Assembly (NCBI GenBank): GCA_963682055.1
Contig: OY821743.1
Location: forward strand, 14,667,566 to 14,731,565
From: Primula veris
Lineage: Eukaryota > Streptophyta > Magnoliopsida > Ericales > Primulaceae
Direction of reading: 5' to 3'
DNA length: 64,000 nucleotides
The position numbers were made by a program, and so were the translations under genes. The notes under the pieces were generated by a model. The model was given only the letters and a program-made list of their open reading frames with translations. It had not been told where the DNA came from and ran no database searches. Below are positions 1 to 11,385 of this stretch, in pieces. Within the stretch, counting starts at the first letter, position 1, and the number at the start of each line of letters is the position of its first letter.

Positions 1-150
1 GATATTTTTCCCTTAGAGTTATGGATTCTATCAAAAAATACTTAGGCATCAATCACCCTATGGTTCACCTTAAAAATAAGGCAACACCATACTCTTCCTT
101 TTTTATTAAGGGAATATGGGTCTTCCTTATAATTATAATAATATTATAAT
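1..150. other. Left flank of the Copia element, no feature seen
   Basis: AT-rich sequence with no gene or repeat that I can support. Its last five bases (146-150, ATAAT) are the left copy of the target-site duplication of the retrotransposon that follows. Confidence 0.6.
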
Positions 151-392
151 TGTTGTAAATCATTTACTATATGAATGTTACAAGACTTTAGGTCTTCACA
201 TATAGCTTAGTGGGAGTTACCAATTTATGTACTAATGGTTATTATGTGTATGATGTAAGTTATCTCAACCTCTACAATATATAAAGGGGTGATGGTTGTA
301 TATTGGAGATGGACATTCATTCGTTAATACAAGAGCTACGTCTTCTCTCTCTATATATACATATATACGTATAAGCTAATTCGCTTACAACA
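151..392 (+). repeat. 5' LTR of the Copia element
   Basis: 242 bp, TG...CA ends inside a short TGTTG/CAACA inverted repeat. A likely TATA box (TATATAAAG) sits near 279-287. It differs from the 3' LTR at four single bases, all between about 249 and 294. Confidence 0.95.
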
Positions 393-412
393 CGTTATCG
401 GCATTTTGCTTG
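393..412 (+). other. Degenerate primer-binding site region
   Basis: The bases just after the 5' LTR read CGTTATCGGCATTTTG. Several plant Copia lineages have a CGTTATCAGCAC-like site here, thought to pair with an internal part of initiator tRNA-Met. The match is partial, so this is a position-based call. Confidence 0.5.
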
Positions 413-416
413 AAAA

Positions 417-680
417 AAACCCAACAGGAAGGTTTATCAAACCATGATACATTATTTGTGTAAGGGTGGGGAATTCAACATGGCTTACACGTTTTGTAAA
501 GATTGTTTGAGAAAGAATTGGTTTCCCAGTGTGGATACCATTAGCATGCTACTAAAAGGGCTAATAAAGAATGGAGAGATTGGAAAAGCTAGATACATAC
601 TATCGTTAACAGTAAAGAAAGTTCCGCCACTGTCTAAATCACAATTACATGATTTACGATCTTTATTGCCGAATAGTTGA
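417..680 (+). pseudogene. Captured 3' end of a PPR protein gene inside the retrotransposon
   Basis: The frame is open from about 417 to a stop at 678-680. It reads as the C-terminal repeats of a small P-type pentatricopeptide repeat protein: VYQTMIHYLCK, then NMAYTFCKDC, KNWFPSVDTI and MLLKGLIKNGEIGKA, the usual spacing of two helix-turn-helix repeats. Wording resembles the small mitochondrial PPR336/At1g61870-like group. It starts within about 25 bp of the LTR end, in the same sense as the element, and ends at what looks like the gene's own stop. PPR proteins bind organellar RNA, but this piece has no transit peptide and too few repeats to work alone. I read it as a host fragment captured by the element; the in-frame ATG at 444 could still permit a short product of 78 residues. 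Confidence 0.8.
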
Positions 681-1975
681 ATTCTACAAAATTATTGACA
701 CAAAAGAAGGATTGAGTTTGAAGATCTTTGGGCAGTTCATGATGTTATCAAGCCGGAGCATTTGGACCATTTCTTACTTGAAGATTGAAGTTTTTTGCTC
801 GGAGATCGGGATATCAATCGTGGAGATTGAGTATAAACTTTTGAAAATTTTGGGTAATTTTTTTTTATCGATCTTCACCAACATACCATGAGAACGGTAC
901 ATAATTTTTATTTATATAAAACGTAGAAATTGCATGATTAATCAAGAATAAAACCGAAAATTTCATGTTTTGGATGTATATCACATGATAGATGATTTAT
1001 TTTGATAAACAATGGCTATTATAACCCATGTATATCACTTATAAAACAAGTTAAAACTTGTATGTGAATCTGTCAGACCAAAACTGTCACTTTAAGAACA
1101 CTGCAGGACCATTCTGAAATTTTCTGAAATTTTAAGACAGTTATGTAAATTCTCTGTAAACTATTGGACTGCCTCTGTAAATTGGCTAAAACAATGTAGT
1201 TTTCTCTATTTACACTCATAGTCCTTGTAATTACTCCCTATACACAGAATAGTATATGTGTACGAGTTTGCCTAATTTTTGGTCCATTTAGACTTTTCTA
1301 CACACAAGTATAATTAGATTTAGTTCCTCTAACATCTAAAAGTTGTATAAAACTTGTAGAAAATATTTATTGCATGAGATTATAACTTGCTAATGTTACA
1401 TAATTGTATTTAGTCTCTTTACATGCCACCATTTATTGCCCTAAAATAGGTGTAACTTATGTTATATAATTAAACCACATAAAAATGGCAAGAGTCACAC
1501 TTTTAGTGTTAGATTTAAGACCATAAAATTAGTAATTCATGTCATTTAATATTTCTAATCCATGTTAGGACTAGTTTAAATGAGTACGACATGCCTTTAT
1601 ATTACGATATTGTTATCTTATCACATAAAAGATCGTAAACATTATATATGTTACTTGAGCTAATAATTTCTTCAAGATTGAACATTTTATATGTAAATTT
1701 TGAGTTGAAATTTGCGAAATCATATATATTCACATTTAAGTTGAAAAATTATGAATCTTCCCTAAATAGGCTCACCTATTTGGATACGATGTCTAGGAAA
1801 GATATAGGCGGAAGTCGATATCTTAATGAGGTCGGTTTTAAGTGGCATTCGTGCCCTCCACCCTCACCGTCTTTCCTGGTCGTTTTTCAATTAGAGCTAC
1901 TGAAAGGGGTTGACTAAATAATAATTTCCCCGAGTGTGTTTATATAGTGATGTATGTTTCGCCGAATTGGTGTTT
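681..1975. other. Non-coding part of the Copia interior
   Basis: AT-rich, no protein family recognised in any frame. The first 200 bp may be captured 3' UTR of the PPR gene (inference). A short direct repeat (TCTGAAATTT twice) lies near 1115-1140. A standard Copia gag is not visible where it would be expected. Confidence 0.5.
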
Positions 1976-1979
1976 CAGT

Positions 1980-4900
1980 ATCGACCCGTCGTTCGATCAA
2001 TGAGAACCGATTCACATGAGAAGCAAAACTAATGTTTTCGAACCTGTCGTTTCGAAAAAACGTTTGTGCTTGTGCAAACCATAAACATATAAACCAGTCG
2101 TTTTATATGATAAATAATCCTGAACTTCCAACACATGTTGGATGCCATCTATGATGAGAAAAATCGTAAAACGTACTTGCGAAATGACTGTTTAAACGTT
2201 GATTTTAATCCGTCACCACATATTACTCACCCTGATGTGTGAAAAATGTGATGCCCTATTTTTTTTGGATGCCATCTTTGATGAGTAAAACACGAGTTTG
2301 TTGTTACCCTCAGGATGAATGCTAAGGTGTTGATTTTATTCCGCCGTCACATTTGAGACGTGATGACGTCTATGGTGAACAAATGTCTGAAATTGACATA
2401 TTGGAGCAATCCTTCACCAAAATACTAGCTTGGAAATTGTATTCCATAAGCAGTATCGTGAATTTATATTCACCATGTTCTTTTATCGCCCATCTGTTAT
2501 TGGATAAGAAAATTGCACCGGTGAGTAGTTTTAATTCTATTGGGTCAATGGCGAATTGTTTGCCTCATATTAATGCTCTTCGTGTACATTTTTTTTCCAC
2601 GAATCAAGAACCGAGACAAGTGTTATTTGTCTCAAACTGTCGCGATCCCGATGAATCGCCTAGCCAAGCGAGATTTTAGACAATCGTCAAAATCGAAAAC
2701 CTGTGGCTCCAAGACAGTAATTGAAAGGAACAATATGACCCGTTGTCACAAAGCAAGAGATAATGTTCAATGAGCCAACTCTATGCTATAAAAACAAAGG
2801 TCATGCACGGTTACTCCTTAAATAGTTCACAACTATTATAAAGGTAGAAAAACCGATGCTAATATGGTTAAAGTTAATTGAAAGGAAACTCTTGAGACCC
2901 CCGATTTTGTGGCTCAAATGAGTTTGATACTTTTCTTTATTGATTTTGATAAATCATTGAACCATTTTTTTGCTCATCTGGATTATGTTTTCCATTTGGA
3001 TTATTATTTTTCCATTTGGACCATACTTTTGGATTATGGTTTGCCTGTTTACAAAATTTCTCGAAATAATTTAAAGTGTTTTGAGCAAATTCCTTTGACA
3101 AATGTGACCAAACTTTAAATTAGGAAATTTTAGGCAATACTTGTGGGATAGTTGATTTTTTTTGAAAATAGTGGGTAACAGTGTACCACATAATTTCACC
3201 AACTATTTGCCTAAATGAGTACTCGGTGACAATGATTCTGGACCTGTCGTTCCAAATCAAAATCTTTGGTAAAAACCAAATTGATTTGTCAAATATGAGG
3301 TCTTATACTCATGTAGGTCCTGCCGTACCTTGTTGAGTTATAAAATATTCGAGAAAATCAGTGTTATCTGGTAATAGCTCATGAAAGAATTAAAATTTTT
3401 TTACATAGCCTCCATTTAATACGATCAAAAGCGTATTTTAGAGGAGTTGAAATGTCATTCAAGTGGTTGCTACCACATTCTTTAAAGCATTTAAATTTAC
3501 CTTATCATTTCGCCTGTCGTCGAAATGATAAATGATTTAGATGCTAAGACATGATTGTCTATACTATCATTCGCCTGTCGTCGATTGATCAAAGCATTTT
3601 GATATTGTGGCATTGACCGGATGAGATATTCCCGGGTCAAAAGACGATGCTTGATTTATAATCGCATCGCATTTGGATTCTCTTTGAGGATATATTTCGT
3701 GATTAATCCGAAATTCATGCCACTAATGCTCACCTTGAAAGACTAGTATGTGTAAAGATCACGAAAAGTACTCGTAGAATTCCTATAAAGAATTAAAGGA
3801 GTTATTGTGGACTTATCCAACCATAAAACGGACCATAAATATAAATGGTTATGGTTGATGTATCGACAATAGGTCACATGATTATTGTTATCCACAGAAA
3901 TGCAGCATTTCCTAAACTTTTAGACCTATCATTAAGTTGATGGCTCATGATCCGGATTATCCTGAAAAGTCTAGTCGACTTGATAATACCGAAGAGTAAG
4001 AATCGAAATTTCGATTTGAATTACTTGAGTTTGGAAATTGAAACTGAACATCATGTCGATTATGTTCAGACCCAAATGGACTCACGGAAAGTTTGATGAT
4101 GCGACTGCAAATGATTGCACGCACTTCTTGGTCTTGCGCACCAAGATTTATATTTCCGTGTGGGGTTATGCTATTTTGCTGCATTGGTCCGTTATGAGGC
4201 CCATAGACACTCAAACACCATAGGCGTACCAGCTGGTTACTGGTTATGAGCCAGAAGTCTCATATTAACGCGTGTTTAGAATGATTAATTAATATTTTGA
4301 TTGAGCCGCTATAGCGTTCAAAATATGGACCTCTGAAGGAGACATAAGTCGATTATGAATCTCCTGCCTATCATTTGATAGAGTAACCTTGGCAAGCGAT
4401 CTCATTACCGCATGATATGCGAAAGTGACATCGCTAAGACTGTTCTCCCCGTCGTTAGGGGGAGATTTGCACGTTACCGTTGATAAGGAACGACGTGAAG
4501 TAACGTGGCATAACCCACTCAGTCTTAGCTTGATCCCCAATACTGCACTTAGTGATAAGTAAGTGCATAGACTCCCTCAAGTGTAACTAAATGCCAGACG
4601 CATTTAATGACTTTATGAGATGTCACAAGATCATTTATACTTGCTGCAAAATGCTTGCAAGGATCGACGTCCCTGTCGGACGCCGTGTTCCTGTAGTAAC
4701 ACGTTGCTTTGGCCGAACCCACCAAGCAAATGACGCTACCGTCGGTCGTCGGTCTGTCATCCTTCCCAAGATACGAGAAAGTTGACCGGTTCCAAATTCA
4801 TTCAGCCCCAGAGGTGGTGAACTGAAACTCGTTTGTCGCGTGAGATTATAAAGGATCAAGGAGATGTGTGATTTCCTCCTCATCCTAAGAATCTTGAAAT

Positions 4901-5113
4901 ATCTGTCGATCATGATATCTTAGACGATATTGACGCGAAACGAGACTGTCATTGATTACTTGTTCATATATTCGGTGACGACTGATAATATAAGCAAATT
5001 ATGACAGAGAACCATGTACCGTTGCCTGAAGTCAACGTAGAATAGACTTGACTAATGGAAACTTGCAATCCAAGTAGACTACTTAGCGAAAGTGTGTTCG
5101 GACCTGTAGCTCC
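1980..5113 (+). repeat. Family of small hairpins with a common 8-nt loop (interior set)
   Basis: Short inverted repeats flank an 8-nt loop that nearly always begins CC and resembles CCTGTCGT. Loops and arm lengths: 1985-1992 (5 bp), 2043-2050 (8), 2094-2101 (8), 2231-2238 (4), 2647-2654 (5), 3243-3250 (8 with one bulge), 3513-3520 (11: TTATCATTTCG/CGAAATGATAA), 3574-3581 (7 of 8), 4690-4697 (6), 5025-5032 (5), 5103-5110 (8 with one bulge). Arms differ between copies yet stay complementary. Four more 8-nt-loop hairpins have other loops (3424, 3837, 4451 and 4552; the last two have 7- and 8-bp arms). Confidence 0.7.
2138..2395 (+). repeat. Diverged two-copy tandem repeat of about 130 bp
   Basis: The phrase GGATGCCATCT followed by GATGAG occurs at about 2140 and 2268. 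Each is followed about 60 bp later by GTTGATTTTA and a CCGTCAC/CCGCCGTCAC block. The two units are strongly diverged and lie in the non-coding Copia interior. Confidence 0.5.
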
Positions 5114-5179
5114 AACACTGCCAATGTTAAACGAGCTCGTTTTTTTGGTTATTCGTAAGGAAAGGTGATGAGAATAATG

Positions 5180-5960
5180 AGATTGTAGAATGCTCGCCTA
5201 GTAGCGCAAGGCTTCTCTCACATCTTGGAATTGATTACGAGATGGTTGATTTCCTCGTAATGGACGTTCTAACGGTCCCCTACTTTACCAGTTTAGTAGT
5301 TTCCGGAAAACTGAGTATGCAGCCATGAATGTGGTCACGGTTTTATCTCTATAGGGATTTAGACAAAGCGATATAGATGAAGGTCCCTGTGTGACTTCAT
5401 AATGCTTGAATAAAGTAGTTCCTGACCACGGAACACGATCTCAATTAAATGAGACGTTCACTATATGGATTAATATAATCCGAGCGGATGTGGTATACCC
5501 GCCTAAGTGAGTACTTGATTAGCTTGGGATACTTGAACAAGTATTATGCCCTTGCGTGTTTTATTACGCGATCCATTTTTTTGGATTTGCCTTCGAGATG
5601 AAAGATCTTGGGAAGACAGGGTAGTGACTCAGCCTGATGATCGAGTCCCGTAAAGATTGAATCTAAGTTCATGATTCAGACTACACCCAGAAGGTGTTAT
5701 GACGTTTTAGTCATCATGACGCTAAGTCGTCAGATTCTCCCATGATCGTTCGATCACTAGACATTGATATAGACCCAGTCCATCCCTGATGAGACGATGA
5801 AGAGATATTGAACCATGATGTTCATATCTAAGTACAATAAGCGCATTATTGTACTTGGTCTAATGTGCTAGGACGAACATCTCGTCTGCTGTAAATGGTA
5901 TAGCTCGACACAGCATCGCGCTAACACGCTGCCATCGAAATGGCATAAAAGACATTTTCC
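5180..5960 (+). pseudogene. Decayed Copia reverse transcriptase region
   Basis: Scattered over shifted frames are pieces matching Copia reverse transcriptase: a LVAQGF...GIDYE-like stretch near 5205-5245, EMKDLGK near 5597-5617, MIVRSLDIDIDPV near 5742-5780, and an YLSAIGAL...ISSAVN-like stretch near 5825-5895. Stops and frameshifts separate them, so no enzyme can be made. The order agrees with a Copia pol gene running into the RNase H region downstream. Confidence 0.75.
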
Positions 5961-6039
5961 CATTACCTTAAGGTACTATGGAAAAGGGCTTGTTTATCCC
6001 ATTTGCATCATCGAGTTGGCCTACCCTCATTGGCATTCG

Positions 6040-6553
6040 AAATAACGTGACCCTTATCAGATATGCCGATGCAGGTTACTTATCAGACCCGCATAAGGGA
6101 CGTTCCCAATCTGGTTATGTCTTTACCATCGGGAACACGGTGATATCTTGATGGTCTCGTAAACCGACCATAGTGGCTACTTCGACAAACCACTCTAAGC
6201 TACTCGCGCTCTACGAGGCGACTAGAAATTGTGTATGGCTTCGAGCAGTTATTGGCCATATTAGAAGTACATGTGATCTAACTTACGATCTTGATGAACC
6301 AGTTGTCATTTATGAGGACAACACCGCTGTTATTGATCAAGCGAAACATGGTTACATCAAAGGTGATGCCACTAAACATATCTCGCCAAAGTTGTTTTTT
6401 ACACATGAACAACAAGCGCTTCAAAGGATTGAAGTGAAGCATATTGGATCCGAGAACAATCATGCAGACTTGTTCACCAAGTCACTGGCAAAATATTCGT
6501 TCCAAAAACATGTTAGAGCGATCGGACTTAGGAAGCTCTCCGAGCTTTCCTAA
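6040..6553 (+). pseudogene. Copia RNase H / pol C-terminus with one in-frame stop
   Basis: The frame ending at 6551-6553 reads as Copia RNase H: YLSDPHKGRSQSGYVFTIG, an in-frame TGA at 6149-6151 where the family usually has Trp, then WSRKPTIVATSTNHSK, IYEDNTA and HADLFTKSL. From 6173 to the stop the 126 codons are uninterrupted. RNase H removes the RNA strand of the cDNA hybrid. The single stop plus the broken upstream reverse transcriptase make the element non-autonomous. Confidence 0.88.
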
Positions 6554-6567
6554 ACGATATGTTTCCA

Positions 6568-6867
6568 TGCACCCTGTTGTGTGCAAGTGAGGGGGAGCAT
6601 CCTGACGTATGCTTATCAACCTGTTGGTGTATCCTCACATATGCTTAGCACCCTGTTGCGTGCAAGTTCTCACTAGTTATTATTCCCGCACCCAGTAATG
6701 TGCATGTGAGGGGAAGCATCCTGATGAATGCTTGTGTACGCTTTTTGTCCTTAGTTCAAGGGTTTGTCCCACTGGGTTTACCTTGACAAGGTTTTTAGCG
6801 AGACACATTTCTAATCCCATTTTCATTTATGATTGCCGAAATCAGGGGGAGTATCCAGTTGTATACT
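6568..6867 (+). repeat. Second cluster of CC-loop hairpins in the Copia 3' non-coding region
   Basis: Six more hairpins of the same design follow the pol stop. Loops: 6573-6580 CCTGTTGT, 6601-6608 CCTGACGT, 6652-6659 CCTGTTGC, 6692-6699 CCAGTAAT, 6720-6727 CCTGATGA, 6855-6862 CCAGTTGT. Arms are 4-6 bp, for example AAGCAT/ATGCTT and AGTAT/ATACT. They are interleaved with repeated GAGGGG(G/A)AGCAT blocks that look like spare polypurine tracts. Confidence 0.7.
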
Positions 6868-7247
6868 TCTAACCATCGTGCACTCTTTTGTCCTTCGATT
6901 AGAGTTTTGTCCCACAAGGATTTCTCTAACAAGGTTTTAATGAGACACACCGTGTATGGTTATTTCCCCCACTACTACTGGTAGTTGTGTACTCTTTTGT
7001 CCTTCGACCAAGTTTTTTCCACTGGGTTTTCTTGCCAAGGTTTTGACGAGGCACATATGTTCTAGTCAGTACATTCACGCACTTGTATAGTGTTTTCGGC
7101 TCACTCCATTCAACAACACCATTTTGTCATATGGTCCAGTTTTTGTCCCTCATCGGGTTTTCCGGAACCAATGTTTTATGTGTTGGTATCTGTGAATGAA
7201 CATTGAAGATGGAGAAGATCAAGTGAAGTAAAGTCTATTTCGCACAT
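6735..7247 (+). other. Copia 3' untranslated region with repeated phrases
   Basis: Three variants of a TTTTGTCC...CCACTGGGTTT...CAAGGTTTT...GAGACAC phrase occur, near 6745-6810, 6887-6950 and 6985-7050. Such repeated phrases before the polypurine tract are common in plant Copia elements. No coding content seen. Confidence 0.6.
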
Positions 7248-7258
7248 CCAAGGGGGAG
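7248..7258 (+). other. Polypurine tract
   Basis: CCAAGGGGGAG lies directly against the 3' LTR start at 7259. It is the expected site for plus-strand priming. Confidence 0.85.
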
Positions 7259-7500
7259 TGTTGTAAATCATTTACTATATGAATGTTACAAGACTTTAGG
7301 TCTTCACATATAGCTTAGTGGGAGTTACCAATTTATGTACTAATGGTTATTATGTGTGTGATGTAAGTTACCTCAACCTCTACAATATATAAAGGGATGA
7401 GGGTTGTATATTGGAGATGGACATTCATTCGTTAATACAAGAGCTACGTCTTCTCTCTCTATATATACATATATACGTATAAGCTAATTCGCTTACAACA
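7259..7500 (+). repeat. 3' LTR of the Copia element
   Basis: 242 bp, same ends as the 5' LTR, followed directly by the ATAAT target duplication (7501-7505). Confidence 0.95.
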
Positions 7501-7505
7501 ATAAT

Positions 7506-9336
7506 TCATATTTTATTAATTATTTAAACCAACAAATCAACTCATCTTCATTCATTTCTCTTTTTATAAGATAAAATCATATTATTAAAATATAATAGGG
7601 AAATTGGTAGAAAAGTTGAGTTTTTATAAAAGTATCAAAGTGTAGCTAAAATCATTAAAAGTGTAAGATTTACTTTAAATTTAAGAAAATTACAAGAGAA
7701 ACTGATGCGGATGCTCTTAAATACATTAAACTATGGAAGGGGTCCAAATAGATTTAAATTTTATGAATAATCCAAACACCTATTGAGTTATGTTTCACTA
7801 AATCGTTCTAATAATGTTTATAATTTTGAGAAATTATTAATTTATAATTTTGTGGGGACTAAATATTTATATAAGGATCTTCTGAAATTTATTATCTTAT
7901 TAATTTATCGATATTAGTAATTTTTTACATGTGACCATATTGGATCGAAGAAAAATATTGTTTTAGAAAGTTTATTAATTTACCGATTATTAATTTATAG
8001 AGGTTCCAGTGCTATTCCATATACTACATTTGTTGTCCAAAAAGGTTCAACAAAATTCTAACTAGTACTTGAATTTCAATAAATAAAAAAAACCATATCT
8101 TAGTGCAATTGCAGCAGAATGGCTAAAAGAGCCATAAAATGCCATTTTAGTAAATTAATCTAAATAATTATGCTACAGCTGAACGTTTATCTCAATGGTT
8201 ACGTTAGATGAATGGGGTATCAATGAACAATTTAACACCCTTCTCTAGAGTAAGTTGTTGGCATATTATTACGTTACATGTATGCCTAGCGTCCACTCAT
8301 AGCCGGTCAAGCGTAGGGGTAGTCGTTGTGACTGTCCCAGACGGATCTATTTTCGCTGCCTTAAAAACATTAGGGCATGCTGTCTTATTTTGTTTTTAAA
8401 CCATTGCATCAAACTAAATACGATCCAAGTTTAATAAAAACAATGAAAAAATTACTTTTTGTTCAAACATAAAAATTGTATACATAAACACCAAGATAAA
8501 CATGTATATTTCATATTTTTTATTTGAAATAGCCGGTACGGATACGGTACGTCATTTTAAGTACGGTACGCATGAAGAAAAAAAAATTGACTTGCCGAAA
8601 AAATTCCGTAGATGTACAGTTCATGTACTTGTATCGTTCATAAGCCGTGTCGATATGGTTAAAGTTGAAAAATGTCAATCATATTAATAGGGTAGAAAAA
8701 ATAGATCCCTCCTAAAAATCAAAATGTAAGGGCAAAAAAAACTTATATATGTTATGGTATATATATATATACACACACACACGTAGACGTCATGTATCTA
8801 TATTTTGGTGAGCTATAGAAAAAATACAATATAATGATTACAGTTGGGATGACAAGACCAGCTAGCTAGATAGCCCTTAAATACCATCATTTAAAAAAAA
8901 AAAAAATATTATACAACCTTTTAACGAAAGAAAAATGATAACAATTAAAATAAAAAAACTTGGACTTTGTCCATCAAACACCTTACCGCTAAGACGAAGT
9001 TCATCTGAAATTGTTCCAATTTTTTTACTTTCTCTTGCCATATAATTTTATTCATATTGCATAGAAGTCGAATTAAAATTATTTAATAGGGAAAAAATGG
9101 TGAATTGGATTTAAGGACTCCCATTTTTCACGTTATTGAATCAGTAGGAGAACTGTTTACTTAAATTGTAGTTTTGGAAGAATAGTAGACTAAGATTATT
9201 TGATTAGTTAATACGAATTATATAGTTTTTTAAGTTTTAGTTTGTCTCAAACAATCATTATTTTTTATTATGTTTTTATAGTGTCTAATCTAAGTTACAT
9301 TTTTGATATCATTTTTACCTTTCTAGAAAAAATTAA
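7506..9336. other. Intergenic AT-rich sequence
   Basis: No gene or element recognised. The only distinct feature is a short mixed (TA)n(CA)n microsatellite near 8758-8782. Short open frames here have no protein-like composition. Confidence 0.5.
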
Positions 9337-9589
9337 CAAAACATACAATTTTTCAAATCTAATTACCATAAACTACAACCCCAAACTTGTATTACCAAAA
9401 CATACAACTCCAATAAATATATAATTAATTAAGAATTATTATTAGAAACAAAACTATTTAAGAAAAAATTAATTAAACATTGGTCTTTCACTTAATTACC
9501 CAATAAAATTTTAAAAAAATATAAAAAAATAGGAAAAATGATAAAAATAGAAAAATAAAAATAATTCGAAAATACCAAAAAAAAATGCT

Positions 9590-10135
9590 GAAAAAACCTC
9601 TACAAAAGTCAAGAACCCTAAAAAAACCAGAAAAAATGGTATAAAAAAAATCTAAAAATCAAAAAATCCAAAATCACAAAAAATAAAATCAAAAAATTCA
9701 AAAAAGTCGGGAACCCGAAAAAAACCAAAAAAATGGTATAACATTTTTAAAAAAACAAGAAAATTTCAAAAAATTCCAAAATTAAAAAAAATTAAAAAAA
9801 GGTTAAAAAAAGTCGGGAACCCGAAAAATGGTAAAAATAAATAAAAACGCCAAGAAAAATCCAAAATCACAAAAAGAAAATGGAAAAAAGTTCAAAAAAG
9901 TCGGGAACCCGAAAAAAAACCAAAAAATGGTATAAAATTTAAAAAAAAAACAAGAAAAATCCAAAATCACAAAAAAATGAAAAAACGTTCAAAAAAAGTT
10001 GGGAACCCGAAAAATGATTAAAAAAATGAAAAAAAAAACCAAGAAAAATCCAAAAATCAAAAAGAAAAAAAAAAAAAAACTTCAAAAAAGTCGGAAATCC
10101 GAAAAATGGTAAAAAATATTTAAAAAATCATTAAA
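9590..10135 (+). repeat. A-rich tandem repeats around a TCGGGAACCCGA palindrome
   Basis: About five diverged units of roughly 90-130 bp. Each holds AAAAAAGTCGGGAACCCGAA or a variant, ATGGTATAA or ATGGTAAAAA, and AAGAAAAATCCAAAATCAC. The strand is more than half A. The GC-rich palindrome is the only conserved non-A-rich part; the last unit has decayed to GTCGGAAATCCGAA. Confidence 0.75.
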
Positions 10136-10146
10136 AAAATATATAT

Positions 10147-11385
10147 AGATTGTGTATGCACTTTTCAGGATTGTGTATACACTTTTCTGTATTTTGTATG
10201 CACTTTTCTCAATTTGTGTATATATTTTCTCGATTGTGTATGCACTTTCTCAATTTTGTATGCATTTTTTCTTATTTTGTAAGCAATTTCCTGATTGTTT
10301 ATGCAATTTTTTACATTGTGTATATCATTTTTGATATTATGTATGCACTTTTGTTATTATTTATATCATTTTCTCGATTGTGTATATAATTTTTTTAGAT
10401 TATTTATACACTTTTCTGCATTGTGTATGCATTTTTCTGATTGTGTATGCATTTTTCTCGATTTGCATATGTATTTTCTCGATTGTGTATGCACTTTCTC
10501 GATTGCGTATGCATTTTCTCGATTGTGTATGTATTTTTATTATTTTGTATGCATTTTTCTTGTTTTTTTATGCACTTTTTGTATTGTGTATGTACTTTTT
10601 TTGTATTGTGTATGCACTTTTCTTATTATGTATGTACTTATCTTATTGCGTATGCCATTTTCTCGGTTTTTTTATGTATTTTTTTGGATTGTCTATGCAG
10701 TTTTTTCGATTGTGTATGGATTTTTCGTATTTTGTACGCACTTTTCTCGATTTGTATATGTATTTTCTTGATTGTTTATGCACTTTCTCGATTGTGTATG
10801 CTTTTTTTTTTTGTGTATGTATTTTTTTTTATTGTTTATGTACTTTTTTGGACTGTGTATGCACTTTTCTGTATTGTGCATGTATTTTTTGATTGTGTAT
10901 GTATTTTTCTCGATTGTGTATGTATTTTTTCGATTGTGCATGCACTTTCTTGATTGTGTATGCATTTTTGTTATTATGTATACACTTTCTTATTATTTAT
11001 ACATTTTTTTGTATTGTGCATGTATTTTTTGTATTATGTGTGATTTTTTTTATTGTGTATGTCATTCTCTCGATTATTTATGCACTTTTTTGGATTGTTT
11101 ATACATTTTTCTGATTGTGTACATATTTTTCTGATTGTATATGCTCTTTTTTGTATTGTGTATGTACTTTTTGTATTATGTATGCAATTTTCTGGATTAT
11201 TTATACAATTTTTTGATTTTGCATGCACTTTTCTTGATTGTGTATATAAATTTCCGGATTATGTATGCATTTTTTCTCGATTGTGTATGCACTTTTATGA
11301 ATTGTGTATTCTCGACGGTGTATACACATTCTTTGGATTGTGTATACATATTTTTTAGACTGTGTATGTATTTTTCTTGATTTAT
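10147..11385 (+). repeat. T-rich minisatellite, unit about 21 bp
   Basis: About 58 units of 20-22 bp with consensus GATTGTGTATGCACTTTTCTC and frequent single-base changes. Because 21 bp is 7 codons, long open frames appear in several frames (up to 170 codons) with a Cys/Phe/Val/Tyr-rich heptad. These are repeat artefacts, not genes. The base skew flips from A-rich to T-rich at about 10140. Confidence 0.9.

Larger units (their letters stand above)
151..7500 (+). mobile_element. Ty1/Copia-class LTR retrotransposon, full length but coding-defective
   Basis: Two 242-bp LTRs (151-392 and 7259-7500) both start TGTTG and end CAACA, and a perfect 5-bp target duplication ATAAT lies at 146-150 and 7501-7505. 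A polypurine tract precedes the 3' LTR. The LTRs differ at only four positions by my reading (about 1.7%), so insertion is recent. The interior (6.87 kb) is badly decayed: only reverse transcriptase traces and a nearly open RNase H region are recognisable, and both have Copia-type order and wording. A recent insertion with a decayed interior means it was probably moved in trans by proteins of a relative. The interior also carries a PPR gene fragment and a set of small hairpins, described separately. Confidence 0.93.

Noticed and set aside
3957..4913. Several 60-90 codon frames on both strands in the Copia interior
   Set aside because: They do not match gag, protease or integrase in order, and conflict with each other; they are chance frames in decayed sequence.
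10150..11380. Several long plus-strand open frames (up to 170 codons) and minus-strand ones, rich in Cys, Phe, Val and Tyr
   Set aside because: They are translations of a 21-bp minisatellite, open in all frames because the unit is a multiple of three and lacks stops. No domain or start context.
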